A DNA stretch of 64,000 nucleotides from Rhabdophis nuchalis (taxonomy: Eukaryota > Chordata > Lepidosauria > Squamata > Natricidae), in contig CM077644.1 in assembly GCA_039707465.1 (NCBI GenBank), positions 139,670,962 through 139,734,961 of the forward strand, given 5' to 3'. Shown here piece by piece: positions 38,716-50,377 of this stretch. Under the pieces are notes generated by a model. It saw only the letters and a program-made list of their open reading frames with translations, ran no database searches and was not told the origin of the DNA. Every line of letters starts with the position of its first letter. Position 1 is the first letter of the stretch. Both the position numbers and the translations under genes were made by a program.

Positions 38716-40179
38716 TTTTTGTTTGAGATGCTACCACTAAATTTGATAGAGAAAGATATAGAAGAATATCAGAAGAAATTGGATAAATTCTGTAATGGTG
38801 GGAAAAAAACCAAGAATAATGAAGAAAATGTGGTATCAAAATCAAAAAGAGGGTGGATTGGGAATTCCCAATCTACTTAATTATTATCGGGCGTATAATA
38901 TTCGAACCGTGATAAAAATACTCAAAGGTGGAGATGGTCATTGGGGCGATCTGGAGCTAAAAGATATTAAGAGATTTGGGTCTATATGGTTTCTAGATAG
39001 AGCAAAAACAAAGGCAATTAATAGTTATTGGTTAAAGGGGCTGAGCAAAATTTGGAATAAATTTGTTAAAAAATTGATCCCGGATATAGCTTTCTTGGGG
39101 AAGACAACTGAAAGTTGGCCGATTAAAACTAATATAAGTCGGGATAAAGTAATTGAGGATGAAAATATAGGAAATATAGTAAATTGGTTAAGAGCTCTAG
39201 GAATTGAGAGTAGGAAAAAAAAAGTAATCCAAAGATTGGAGTTGAATTGGTTCGAAAAAATACAGGTAGAAAAATGGACTATGAAAGTAAAGGGAATATG
39301 TAAAATAGATAGAAGTAAAACTAAATTTGAAAGTTTAGTATCTCAAATTATTAAAGATGAAATTGGGTTAAAAGGACTTGTTAGTAAGATATATAAGATT
39401 ATAAATTTTGATGGAAATCCACAAATGGTAATGAAAAGGAACTGGGAGGAAGACCTTAAGATTAAAATATTGGATTTGGATTGGAATGAGAACTGGAAGA
39501 GTCGAATCATGAGGACTTTGTCTATAAGGATTAAAGAGCATAATTTTAAGGTTGTTTGGAAATGGTATTGGACCCCATTAAGATTATCATTGATAGATAA
39601 AAAAATGAGTGATAAATGTTGGAGATGTAATATGGAAGTGGGAACTTATGAACATATGTGGTATAAATGTGTGAAAATTAAAAGGTTTTGGCAGCAATTA
39701 GAAAAAATGATGGGTGAAATGATGAAAAGAATAATAATATTGAGATCAGAAAATATATTGTTATTGATAATTAATGAACCTGAGTTAACAAAACATGAGA
39801 AAGAATTGATTAGAATTATGATTATAATGGGTAGGATTGTAATAGCAAGATATTGGAAAATAGAGGTAAATATTAAAATAGAAGAATGGTTCTGTGAAAT
39901 GTGGAAATTAGCCTTAAATGATAAAATGACGTGTGATATTAAATTCAGAGAGGGGGTTTATAAAAAAGATATCTTTTGGAAGACTTGGAAGCCATTTGTG
40001 GACTATGCACTTGGAACTTTGGATGCCTTGACGCCTGTACCTAGAGAACGTGGATTTTGGAGATCTTAAAGATAACAGAAGACACTTGAAACCAACTCTT
40101 CCTTTTGTCTTGTATAGCACTGGGTGAAATATTGTAAAATATTATAAAAATTTCAAAAAAAAAAAAATTAAAAAAAAAA
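38716..40179 (+). mobile_element. 5'-truncated L1 LINE with A-rich tail, in an HSD3B intron
   Basis: An L1 3' end of about 1.46 kb. It covers the C-terminal part of ORF2 (38729-40069, with one frameshift near an A7 run at 38803-38809), a short 3' UTR and an A-rich tail (40153-40179). It lies antisense to HSD3B and is flanked by the 305-bp direct repeat. Confidence 0.9.
38795..40069 (+). pseudogene. L1 ORF2 C-terminal fragment (424 codons)
   Basis: Encodes the part of L1 ORF2p after the RT. It has KEGGLGIPNLLNYYRAYNIR (classic L1 block), a long charged helical region, then WTPLRLSLIDKKMSDKCWRC followed by GTYEHMWYKCVKIKRFWQ, giving the C-x2-C...H-x4-C cysteine motif of L1 ORF2. The frame is open to its natural stop at 40067-40069. 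The start is arbitrary, because the 5' portion is missing and the preceding residues are in another frame. It is not a host gene. Confidence 0.9.
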
Positions 40180-40487
40180 GAACTACAGTGAAATATTTTA
40201 AGGAGGCTTTTATATTTTTCCCTCTGTTCCTTAGCGCCCTACTCTTTTCTAGGCCTTATGTCTGAAGGACCTCCCTGAATATCTCTCCCCCCCCCCCAAT
40301 CAAATATGTATTGGAAGCTTTAGAATCTAACAGGATCTTTTAAAATGAAGACTGCCTGCATTTCCCAAGAATGGTGCTGTTTCAGATAGGTTGCCTATAA
40401 TTTAATCTACTTATTTTCCATTACTATTTCTCTTTAATTTAGGAATGAATGCTGTCTTCTTTATTGAAACAATAGATTCAAACAAAT
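40180..40487. repeat. Right copy of the 305-bp direct repeat
   Basis: See the left copy at 38411-38715. It follows immediately after the L1 A-tail, then continues into sequence not found on the left side (GATTTTGTTTCAG onwards). Confidence 0.88.
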
Positions 40488-40959
40488 GATTTTGTTTCAG
40501 ATGAAAGTGTTTTAAAAATTACTTTACTGCTCTGATATTATTGATTTTACTGACATAATCACATTGATGGCAATCTGTTTCAAAATAAACCAATGAAGGA
40601 ACTAATTTCCTTCACTCATTGCAGTTATGAATATGCATGGTTCTAGGAAATGTCAATTGTGGTTTATATCTGTGAGAAGATGGATCTTGGCATTTATGGC
40701 ATATAATTCTGCATGGGGCACAGATACCAGGACTGTGGATCACCTCATAGGTCCTATTAAATATTTTAGGACTTATTAGGTTTGAAAATAGGCAGATGAC
40801 AATCCAAATATATCATTTCCTCAATGTTGCCTCAAGATCATTAAAAAGGGTTTATGCTGAAACTCCCAGATTTTTTTTATTTAGCAAATCATTGCCCTCC
40901 TTAACCATTTAACTTTGGTTCCCCACCACAATCACTTCAATAATCAAGTTGACTTTGTC
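40488..40959. other. Single-copy sequence, nothing recognised
   Basis: A/T-rich, with no open frame or repeat ends. It presumably continues the HSD3B intron or upstream region. Confidence 0.4.
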
Positions 40960-41137
40960 AAGGTCTTTTTTTTGAAAAATGATGGCCAAATATGACCTTT
41001 CTAGGCTTGTGCTTCGGTGTGCATATTTTCCAATGAGACAAACTGAGACAGGAAGATCATTTTATTACAATTTATCAGAATATTCAGACAAAAGGGATTC
41101 CTCATTCAAAGAGGGAACCCCGATCTTTAGCAAGGTG
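40960..41137 (-). mobile_element. Probable R/U5 part of an endogenous retrovirus LTR
   Basis: On the - strand it continues, past a CR1 insertion, the LTR-like segment at 41661-41997. It has an AATAAA at 41066-41061 at a suitable distance from the TATA box across the insertion. The far LTR edge is not clear. Confidence 0.35.
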
Positions 41138-41658
41138 TTGATTACCATCTTCAAAGGGCTCCATGGCACGGGACCTAGCTATCTGCGAGATCGTATCCTG
41201 CCCCATACATCCCTTCGACCAATTCGCTCGCACAGAGAGGGACTTCTCCGGGTGCCATCCACTAGGCAATGCCAGCGGGCGACTCCCAGGGGAAGGGCCT
41301 TCTCTGTCGCAGGCCCTATCCTATGGAACGACCTACCCCCCCCCCCCCGACCTCAGAACAACTCCGGACCTCCACTCCTTCCGCCAAAAGCTCAAAACTT
41401 ATTTCTTCCAGCAGGCCGGCCTGGCCTAATCTATCTTTCCTGCCTCCAGTCTGCATATTTAAATTTTTAATTGGGTTTTTAGGGGTTTTAGTGTTTTAGG
41501 ATTTTAGGTTTTAGTGCAGAGTTATAGTAGTTTAATCTGATTTTAGATATTTATATTGTTTTATGTTTGTATGTTTTATAATCCCCTGTGCACCGCCCCG
41601 AGTCCCTTCGGGGAGAGGGAGCGGTATACAAATAAAAATTTGATTGATTGATTGATTA
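41138..41658 (+). mobile_element. CR1-family LINE 3' fragment inserted in an LTR
   Basis: Encodes the C-terminal CR1 blocks (FKGLHGTGPSYLRDRILPHT, RPIRSHREGLLRVPSTR, AFSVAGPILWNDL) with a frame disturbance at a C run near 41340. It ends with CACCGCCCCGAGTCCCTTCG, GCGGTATACAAATAAAAATT and a (TTGA)n tail. It is 5'-truncated. TTAGC occurs near both ends, a possible short target duplication. Confidence 0.88.
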
Positions 41659-41660
41659 GC

Positions 41661-41997
41661 TAACATCCCCTTTTATAGTTAACATAACAAAGAAACCTGA
41701 AAGAGGAAAGTTGATTGGACAAGATAACAGCATACATGTTTATTAAAATGAGGTCTGAAAGGGAATAAATTGTAAGGAGAAAGGTTGTTTAGAGTTCACA
41801 AGAGATAAGCCAGACCCCAAATTGTACTAACAAACTTTTCTTATCTGGAGCTAGTCTCCAACTTGTTTATCAGTTTAGGAATGTTAAAAGCTACTAAATC
41901 TTGAACATCAGTTTAAAAGAAATAATATAAATCAGATTAAAATACAAACTAACTATGTTAGCTAACAAATAACAAAGCCCATGTTATTTGTCCCTCA
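41661..41997 (-). mobile_element. Probable U3 part of an endogenous retrovirus 3' LTR
   Basis: On the - strand it starts TGAGGGACAAATAAC, three bases after a polypurine run AAAGGGGGGA (42010-42001), as expected for a retroviral polypurine tract followed by an LTR. It ends near a TATA box (TATAAAAG at 41677-41670). The CR1 insertion then separates it from the rest. There is no second LTR in the window to compare. Confidence 0.45.
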
Positions 41998-42010
41998 TAA
42001 TCCCCCCTTT

Positions 42011-43250
42011 GATGCTAAAGGGCAAATAAAAGATGCCCTTTCAGCATCACTAAAAAGAAGGTAGTTTGGACCAACAGGATCGGGGACCAAATGCGCAGAA
42101 GAGTCCATCCAGGAAAAAAAAGAATAGGTAGAAAGCAGCACACAAAAATCACATTGGACTGGGCAGGCTCCCTGAAGAAAAGGGGGGGGGGGAAGAAACC
42201 AAAATCCCCAATTTCAATAACAAACACACACAAAAATGGAGCCAATTATGTCCAGACAGAGAGCCAGGAAAAAGTAAATGTCTCTAAAAAATAGAGACAA
42301 AAAAAATGGTATTCACATATACTATAATATAAAAACATAGGCTAAATATAAATAATATAAAAACATAGGCTAACCCTGTGAATAACAACGGGCATAACAA
42401 TCAGTAGTGAATGCACATACACCTTGTATGTGTGCTGATAAAAAGTGATGACCATGAGGCCAAAGAGCAATTAAAAACACGGGGAAGACTCCAGTAGGTA
42501 GTAGCTTAATGACATCATCACAAACAAGCAATGCAGAAATAAGGTAGAAGGCAATGCCAATTGAGGAGCTTCAAACCAGGCAAATACAATGTATAAGATA
42601 ACATAGTATAAACAGCAGGCCCAAATATCCAAAAATAACCATCCTGAGGAGGTATTGTGATGTTGCAATGCAGTAGATACATTAAAAGTCCAAATTCAGT
42701 ATGTCATATTCCCAAGAAAAATGACCCATGTGTGGAGGGATATGCAAATATGCAGGAGGCATAGATCATCCTGTATTATCCTAGAGACTGGGAAATAAGA
42801 TGTATCTAGAAAAAAAAGGAAGAGTCAAAGAACTCCCAATAAAAAGGAATGTCCTCCATAGGAGGTATACATACCCAGAAATCTGCTAGCTCTAAACTTA
42901 CAGCAAGGTAGAGGACATTCGAAGAGAGAGAGAAAAAATGTCCTACAAAGTCAATAGGTAACCTAGGTGTAATACTGGCTAACGTTCTTAGCATATTCCA
43001 CGCCATGCCATTTCCGCGTTATCGAGCAAGAAATCGTCTGGCAGAAAAATAACATAAATACAAGGTCATATATCCCCATAAGGTACTATCCCCACAAACT
43101 GCTACATCATGTCTCCCACAAGTATTCTCTGGAGGTACAGCAGATGGGTTTCTCCAAGGTATAGGTAGCATATAAATACATTTCAAACACAGGGAACATG
43201 AACTAGAAATACACATAAGAAAAGCATAAGAATGATTACATACGTGCAAA
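42011..43250 (-). pseudogene. Decayed endogenous retrovirus envelope region (remnant)
   Basis: Upstream of the polypurine tract on the - strand, broken frames hold retroviral envelope-like features. Around 42870-42960 is FVGHFFSLSSNVLYL, followed by a WVC-PP block resembling the CWxC region of gamma/epsilon-type surface glycoproteins, with the first Cys replaced by Phe. Hydrophobic, Trp-rich segments follow around 42100-42650. There are many stops and frameshifts, so no protein can be made. No pol or gag was recognised. The assignment is inferred from motif order plus the LTR context. Confidence 0.38.
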
Positions 43251-45315
43251 CCAATATCCTAATGTCCTGTTAAGCCAATATAGCATCAGTCCTAGGACAA
43301 AGACAATCAGTCACATGGCAGACCAGCAACGCCAGTCATGCAGTAGGTCAAGTGGTGATCAGTTCGTGCAGCATCTGAAGTGATGAGCAGGAAAAGTGTA
43401 ACCAAGACCGTCATATAGTTTCCAGTAGCGTGGAAAACTCATTCCAAAGCGGCTGTAGAGTCTCTGCATAGGTTATTATCAAAATGTACTGAATGAAAAG
43501 ACAGCCACTAGTCATTAGTTCCAGGAAGCCAGGGTTCCAGTAGCACTCTCCACACATCTAGTAATATTTCCACTCAGGTTCCATATTGATATAGCGCTCA
43601 GTTAAGTCCACCAGCAGGAAAACAGGTTCTTCCTTCCAAACTTGGATATGCAAACCTTCTCCACTGGGGGTTCACGTGTTTAGACCAGGTGAGATGCGCA
43701 GCTTCCCTTGCTTGAAGGACCCATGGTCAGACAGGAGACAAATCAGCTGTAGAAAAAACTCATCGAAAGTCATAAATGCCAACTGGCTCAGGCTGTTTCC
43801 AGCATCGGAATCAGATAAGACACCTGGACATCAGCCTGTTGCCACAGGTGCCAGAGAAATCAAAGGCCCAATGAGTGCAAGCCACAGCTCACCAGAACGC
43901 AAAGTGTCCATCTCCATGTTGCCACGATTCCACAGACTCTGATGATCTTCTGGATAAAATACCTTTAAATGGGTGAATGTCAAAGTGCAAACAGATTAAG
44001 TCACAATGTTAAGGATGGGGGGAAATCCAAATTTAGTTGAATAGAACTAGCCACGGTTGGCTCTTGAATAGGTGGAAGTATATAAGCATGCAATGTAAAA
44101 GAAAGCTGCTAGGCAGAATTCCTTTTTTCTTAGAAAGACAAATCAGAAGAGATCAGCATATCAGCATAACAACAGAGTATGCTCCCATACAGAAATATAG
44201 CCAAAGGCAAAACCGGGACCCACCATTACTTAATATTAAAATTAATAACTCCTAAGCAAAAACATTTAATACTCTGTTTTAAATATTCTGGATAATACCT
44301 AAAATAAGGTCATTTAATATTCTGGATAATACCTAAAATAAGGTCGTACAATGTGGGAAAGCTAAATGAGAATGTATTCAACAGTTTCTGGATGGCTTTC
44401 ACAATTAACAGTTGAAGAAAAAAAATCAATGTCCAGAGTTAGACTATACTTGTCCATGGAGGCTCTATCATAGATTGACAAAGTTTTACTTTCTCCACAC
44501 ACACACACATCTCTCCACCCTGATTAGATGCCATGTTAAGGGGAAATGTAACTCAAGAAACTTAACACATTTCAGAATGTTAAGAGAAAAAGCACACAGG
44601 CTTTCACCGACCAGCAGTGAGTTATGTCTGGAGTGTCTGTTGTTTCAGGCAGATGATATACAAATCACCTTTGGGGGCAATATAACAAGAAAACAAGAGG
44701 ATAGCTAGGAAGACAAAAGATTGCTCCCACCCCCCCACCCTTTCCCCATATAAAACTTTTGCTTGTAGGGGACTAGAACAAAACAGAAAACAGGAAGAAA
44801 ATTACAATAACATTCTCCTGAAAAATTAAAGTTGGGGTGTCTCCCCTGTTGTAACCCATATTAGGGAAAGAATGTTGCAAACAATTGCCTAGTTGGGGCC
44901 AACAGTTGTGCTTTAGCAACAGATACAGGCATGGTTTCCCAATGCCTCCCTCCTAGGGCAGAGGGGCAAAAAAATAACCAGTCCAAAATCACCCAGCAGG
45001 CCATCATAGCAGGAGTGGAATTCAGAGTTCTCCAGTTCTGTAGCCTGTGGCCATAAACATGAGACCAAATTGGTTCTCTATACAGGTTTCCTTCCCTGCC
45101 TTGGCTCCAAGGAAAAGGGAAACAAATTAAGCACAGAGTATACAGCAATTAATCATCTCTTTGCAGTAGCCAGGAGTTCCAAAAGCACATGATGTATATA
45201 AAATAACATCGGAGTGGTCCTTTGACAAGAATGCCCTCCAACGCATTATGTAGAATATATCCAAACTAAAATGCAAAGGAAAATCACCTAAAGTTTACAA
45301 ACTCACACACAATAC
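43251..45315. other. Single-copy C2 sequence, nothing firmly recognised
   Basis: Could be internal sequence of the same retrovirus or HSD3B upstream DNA; I found no motif to decide. It includes a tandem duplication of about 33 bp around the string ATTCTGGATAATACCTAAAA at 44283-44346, a similar doublet near 42325-42372, and a CA run at 44496-44508. Confidence 0.35.
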
Positions 45316-45530
45316 CAAAAACAGAATATCACAGTTGAATGGACCCTTCAAGGTCTTTAGGTACAACCCCCTGCTGTAAAAAATGCTATTTAATTTCCTC
45401 CTAAAACTTCCAGGTAATGAAGCAACCACAGCCCCTGGAGACAATCATCTCATTGATGAATTAGTCCACAATCGGGAAATCTTCTCTAGTTCTAGATCTG
45501 TTCCCTCCCTGATTAGTTACTAGCTATTAC
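45316..45530 (-). mobile_element. Decayed CR1-like 3' fragment
   Basis: On the + strand it reads ATATCACAGTTGAATGGACC, then CTTCAAGGTCTTTAGGTACA and ACCCCCTGCTG. This is the reverse complement of the usual CR1 3' end region, with substitutions. The upstream part includes the CCTCCTAAAACTTCCAG-like block. Old and degraded. Confidence 0.5.
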
Positions 45531-46171
45531 ACATTGCTCTGCCTTATGGCACTCTGTCTGTGTGTGCATAAGAAGAGATCGGACGTTGCTGTGCTCCTCC
45601 CTTCACAGGCAAAAGGGATAAACGGGGGGGGGGGGAAGCGAAAAGGAACAGAAGAGAAAATGCACCCCCCTTTCCTGCTCAGATACAATTTGAAATGCAA
45701 AATGAATTTTGCATTAACTTGAATCTGCTGTCAAGAAGTTAATCTTAACTACATTCCTTCAGTTTTAGACAGAAAGAAAGAAATCACTCAGAAGAAAACC
45801 TCTAAAACCATCATGCGCAAACATAATGCAGATCTTTCTTAATTTAAGAAAGAATAGAAAATAACTCCTTCAGAAAAGTTAGTCCTGGTTAGGGAGAGTC
45901 CGGCGCTTCTTTGCCACTGGCAGGGATGCCGGGCACCCCATCCTCTGCCCCACCTGCCACCCCCAAATGAGCCGGCAAGCTGGCAATCGGCTGGCTGCTT
46001 CTAATCTGTCTCTGCGCCTGCACCCTCGCTCGACCGCGCTGCCCTCTCGCTTTTCTCCCTGCCTCCTCCGGCCACTGATGCTGGCCAAGAGAAAACAGAA
46101 AACAAGTCTGTAGAGGAGGAGGAGGGCACTTGGCTCTGCGATGTGCACCGGGGAACTAGGAATGAAAGCAT

Positions 46172-46213
46172 TTTCAGGTGGCAGCACGTGCTGGAACTGC
46201 CTGCCACCTGAAA
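46172..46213. repeat. Perfect 13-bp-arm hairpin
   Basis: TTTCAGGTGGCAG (46172-46184) and CTGCCACCTGAAA (46201-46213) are exact reverse complements around a 16-base loop. In copy 1 of the module the left arm is missing (around 17010), so it is probably a deletion there. Confidence 0.7.
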
Positions 46214-46403
46214 CACGACGCACTTGTTTGGCTTCTGCACGAACCCTTTTTTGAATCGGGAGGGGATTGTGATGCTGCCACCCAAAAATGCTTTCATTGC
46301 GAAGGCTTTGAACGCCATTCCCCGGGCTGCTTCGGGAATCAGGCTCACCGCATGGAATTACCCAAAAATGTGACGTACGGAGCGGGTGGGTGGAGCTACA
46401 TTC

Positions 46404-46468
46404 GGAGTATAAGACGCACCCAGATTTTTGCCCTCTCTTTGGGGGTAAAAAGGTGTGTCTTATACTCC
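46404..46468. mobile_element. Short palindromic MITE-like repeat, copy 2
   Basis: Same palindrome as at 17227-17291. Confidence 0.6.
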
Positions 46469-46814
46469 GAAAAATATTTACATTTATTCTTTCAGTAAAT
46501 CTAATGAGTGAAAATTCCAGCTTTTTTTCTACTACACCCAAACATGACAAATAAAGGTTAATACAGTAGTTCTCAATTTATGAGCAATCAAAATTACAAC
46601 TTACCTGAAAAAGGAGACTTGGAACCAAGATTTGAAGTTTCAATGGTTGAGCCCCCATGTTCACATGGTTATATTTCAGGTGTTCAGTCACATTTATGGT
46701 TATTTACAGCATAGTGAACAAACAGTTCTGCTTAACAACTGTAGCATATGTTTGATGACTGTGGTTTTTGCATTTACGATAGCTGCAAAGACATAAAAGC
46801 TGCCATTACAAAGG

Positions 46815-46816
<2 letters not shown>

Positions 46817-46887
<71 letters not shown>
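46817..46887. repeat. (AAT)n microsatellite, the LINE tail
   Basis: About 23 AAT units, forming the 3' tail of the adjacent CR1-family insertion. It yields a spurious poly-Asn/poly-Tyr frame. Confidence 0.95.
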
Positions 46888-46888
<1 letters not shown>

Positions 46889-47474
46889 TTAATTTATAAC
46901 CCGCTCTCTCTCCCAGAAGGGACTCGAGGCGGGGCACAGGGAATTTAAAATACATATAAAATACAAACAGTATACAATAATAAAATGAAATTAAACTCAC
47001 TAACCCTGCGCTAAAATCCCATATTAAAACTAACCCCAATCTAAAAAGAGACTACCCTAGGCCGGCCAAGCGAAACAGATGTGTCTTTAATTTTAGGCGG
47101 AAGGAGCGGAGGTCTGTGGTTGTCCTGATATTGGGGGGAAGGTCGTTCCAGAGGGCTGGGCCCGCCACAGAGAAGGCCCTTCCCCTGGGCGTCACCCGCT
47201 GACAAAGTCTAGTGGACGGCACCCGGAGAAGTCCCTCTCTGTGGGAGCGAATCGGCCGTGAGGATGTATGGGGCAGGATCCGATCCCGCAGATAGCTAGG
47301 TCCCGAGCCATGGAGCGCTTTGAAGATGATGACTAACACCTTGAAGCGCACCCGGAAGACGACAGGTAGCCAGTGCAGCTCGCGCAAGAGCGGTGTTACG
47401 TGGGTGAACCTAGAGGCTCCCATTATTGCTCGCGCGGCTGCGTTCTGGACCAACTGAAGTCTCCGGGTGCACCT
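46817..47474 (-). mobile_element. CR1-family LINE insertion present only in module B copy 2
   Basis: Copy 1 has the empty site at about 17640, so the borders are clear. Read on the - strand it encodes the CR1 C terminus (RRLQLVQNAAARAIMGASRF, LLRELHWLPVVFRVRFKVLV, AFSVAGPALWNDLPPNI), followed by a 3' UTR with the GCCCCGCCTCGAGTCC block and a long (TTA)n tail, seen on the + strand as about 23 AAT units (46817-46887). It is 5'-truncated at the sequence for GCACCCGG. The related larger copy is at 8443-10775. Confidence 0.95.
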
Positions 47475-47910
47475 CAAATAACTATATGCAGGCTCCATTA
47501 TGATAACACAAAGACAGCTTTAGTGAATTGTCTCTAAGCAGGTGTGTCCTCATTTCTCATAAAGTAGATAAGAACTCAATTTCACTCCTTTCTGTGCCTA
47601 ACTGACCATTCTGTAAGTGAAATAAGTGATAACCACAAACATACTCTTTGGGTTTTGGCATCAGTGTGAAACAAAAACTCAGTATAAAATGGCAATGTTA
47701 ATATTTATGTACCGGTACTTATTTATAAAGTTGATTTTTAATACATTTGAAAGGATATGAACCTGAACATAAAATTTTTATTTTTTTCTTTACTGAAAAT
47801 TCTTGATAAGTGTTTGCAATATTCCGTACTTAAGAGATAATGTTTTTATTACGTTTCCATCTAGACTTTTCACACACACACACTTCCACAGTAGATGGAA
47901 AAGTAATAAA

Positions 47911-47915
47911 CACAT

Positions 47916-47967
<52 letters not shown>
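47911..47967. repeat. (GT)n microsatellite
   Basis: GT run interrupted once by TTTG. The corresponding run at 18077-18109 in module copy 1 is about 20 bp shorter. Confidence 0.9.
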
Positions 47968-47969
<2 letters not shown>

Positions 47970-48358
47970 TTAATTTTTTTTAAATTAAATCTAGATCATA
48001 TTGTACGCAATCCACTAAAAATCAGTAGATTGTTTCCTGGTTTAGTTAAGCTTTACAGTTGTGATAATGTTAATACAATAGTAAAAGAAGAATGTTTGAA
48101 TTCTTCACCAGATGCATTGACCAACTCACCTGATGTCTCTGGGAGTGTTCCATCCTCCTCCAGGACGGCTTCTGGAGAGGCATCAGGGGAAGCACCTGAG
48201 GGAGGAATCAAAGGCTATTATTAGTACAAACACTTTACACTTTCTGGAGTTAATTGTCATCACCCGCCCTTAGTTGGCCCTGCATGGCACAGCTCCTTGC
48301 TTCATTGAGCTGCAAAAGACTCTTTGACATGAAGAATCTGAAGTTGATACCTTTTAAA

Positions 48359-50154
48359 TTAATCGGAGTCTTCCTCGAGGCTGCTGATGTCTCCAAGAGT
48401 GGCTTCCGAGTCAGAATCCTGTGAACGATAGAGATTCTTCTTCAGCCACAAGGGCAAAAGAGACCTAGAAGTCCTCAAAAGAGGGCCTTTACATTGGGGA
48501 TGAAAAAAATAGGCTCTCTACTCTTTGCCTCCATCCCTCCCCAAGAGAAAACACTTTCTTACCCATGGACTGGAAGCATCCCTGACCTCGGAAGCCACTG
48601 CAGCCTCGTCCCAGCTTCCCTCTGACACCTCCTCCAGAAGCGCAAGAGAGTCCACGTCCTCCAGGCTGCTGGATGTGGAGCCCACCACAACCTTCATAGA
48701 ATCCTGCAAATGAAAACATCCAGGCATTCAACTCCTTTGTGCCAAGAGGAAGAAGGCCTTTGGAAGCCTTAAGCCTGGGAGGATCTATTGCACCATTTCC
48801 CCCTCCCCTATCAGGACTTGTGGCATAGCCTTCCTCGGCCCCATTGCCAAAGCCTTCTTACCTCTGAAGAAGATATCTCCTCGTCCCCATTGGGAGGTGT
48901 AGTGGGCTCCACATCCGCAGCTTCAGAGCTACTGTCCAGAGGAAGAAGGAGAAATGGTAAGGAATGAAGATAGCTCAGCTTCCCCTTTCCATGATGATGA
49001 GCCACCTTCTCTCCCTGCAAGCCCTTGTGAACCAGCAGGGATCTTTTCCTGCCCAGGTGCTACCTACCTTGAAGGACGCAGACTCTGCTGATCTGGAGGA
49101 GATTTCCCTGGAAGGGCTTCTTCCAATGGATCCTGGAAAAACAATACAAAAATTCTATCTGTTGGCACATCAACACCTTCACAGAGACAAGGCTTCTGCC
49201 ATTCGCACGAGGAGGAGAGGGACAAGGCTTACCACTTCGGACGAGCTCTCCTGTATGGGAGGGAGGCTGGGTTGCCACCTCTGGGTTGTGAGACGCCTGG
49301 GGAGAGAATGAAGGGCCAATTAAAACTAGCCCTGAGCCCTTTTAAAGAGTGAACACATGGAGGCTCTAGCAGAAGCAGAAGTATAGGGTAGAAATACCTC
49401 CCCTCTGGAAAACCTTTCTTCTAGCCTTTCTCTTTAGGACTTTAGCAGCCACCTTCATGGGGGCTTCAGAATCCCTCAGCTGAGAATACATACCTCCAGA
49501 AATAATTCTCAGGCATCACGTCTTCATCACATCTGGTGTTGCCATGTGAGGGAAAATCCATGCAAATCTGAAAGTAAGGATTGTAAAAATCAAAGTTCTC
49601 TGTTAGATTGAGTTTGCTAGGGTGGCCAGGTTCCCCAAGTGAGGTTTTGAGGCAAGAACCCCCACTGGCCATGTTGCAAAATCATCCTTACCCCTGTTGA
49701 TGAAGACGTGCCACCTTGCTGCACAACCCGGTCCTGTGCCTCGTCACACCTGATCAAAAGAAGAGGTGAAACATGTCAAAGAACATGCAGTTATCTCAGC
49801 CTCCCCTTTCTAAGGCCTGCCAATTGGCCTGCCCAACTTTGGCCCCCGCAAGCCCCTTAGGGATACCATAAGGGAGACTCTTACAGATTCTTTTACAGTG
49901 CAACAATGGTGCCCCACCCTGCCTAGGTTTTAAGGAGAAGATCATGGTACCTATCAGGTGGCACAGGAATATCTTCTTCGCTACCCTTCGTGCAGCAGAA
50001 GAGCGCGGAACACCTTTTCCAGATGTTCTGTGAAGAGAAGAGAAATAGACACGAGTCAGTCAGAAGACATGGAAAGCATCACTTTTCCCCCTGCTGCCGG
50101 TTTCTTGGCATCTGTGATGGCCACACTTACTCTCAACAGCCTTCTGGCAGCCAT
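48359..50154 (-). CDS. Unrecognised nine-exon gene, 210-aa protein, copy 2
   Basis: Same exon structure as the gene at 18502-20297, displaced by exactly 29857 bp. Exons: 50154-50131, 50027-49951, 49749-49692, 49567-49494, 49296-49233, 49132-49068, 48931-48862, 48703-48563 and 48418-48359. All splice sites and the frame are preserved. I count four coding differences from copy 1: two silent (Thr ACA/ACC in exon 4, Ser TCC/TCT in exon 6) and two replacing (Leu to Phe near the end of exon 4, Val to Ala in exon 7). The absence of any frame break in either copy supports a real gene but is weak evidence at such low divergence. Function unknown; see copy 1 for protein features. Confidence 0.68.
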
Positions 50155-50377
50155 CCCTGAAGAGTTGTCTCTTCAGACAAACTGACAACCTCGTTCCCTC
50201 GGCAACCAGGTAAACAATGGCCACATTCTAAGCCTGCAAAAGGAAGGCATCTCATCTGGGACAAGGAGTGGCCTGTGGCTGACTCTCTTGGTGGCCTTTG
50301 GCCACTGCCTTCCATGTGGGAAACTGTCTGTTCATGAACAACAGAGAACCACAATCATTGTGGCACAAAGCACAGAG

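Noticed and set aside
44861..45148. A 95-codon - strand frame with a mixed composition, considered as an HSD3B upstream exon
   Set aside because: It lacks the GxGGFLG nucleotide-binding motif and the HTA block expected of HSD3B exons 2-3, and I saw no matching splice phases.
46748..47039. Poly-Asn and poly-Tyr open frames
   Set aside because: Pure product of the (AAT)n tail of the CR1-family insertion.
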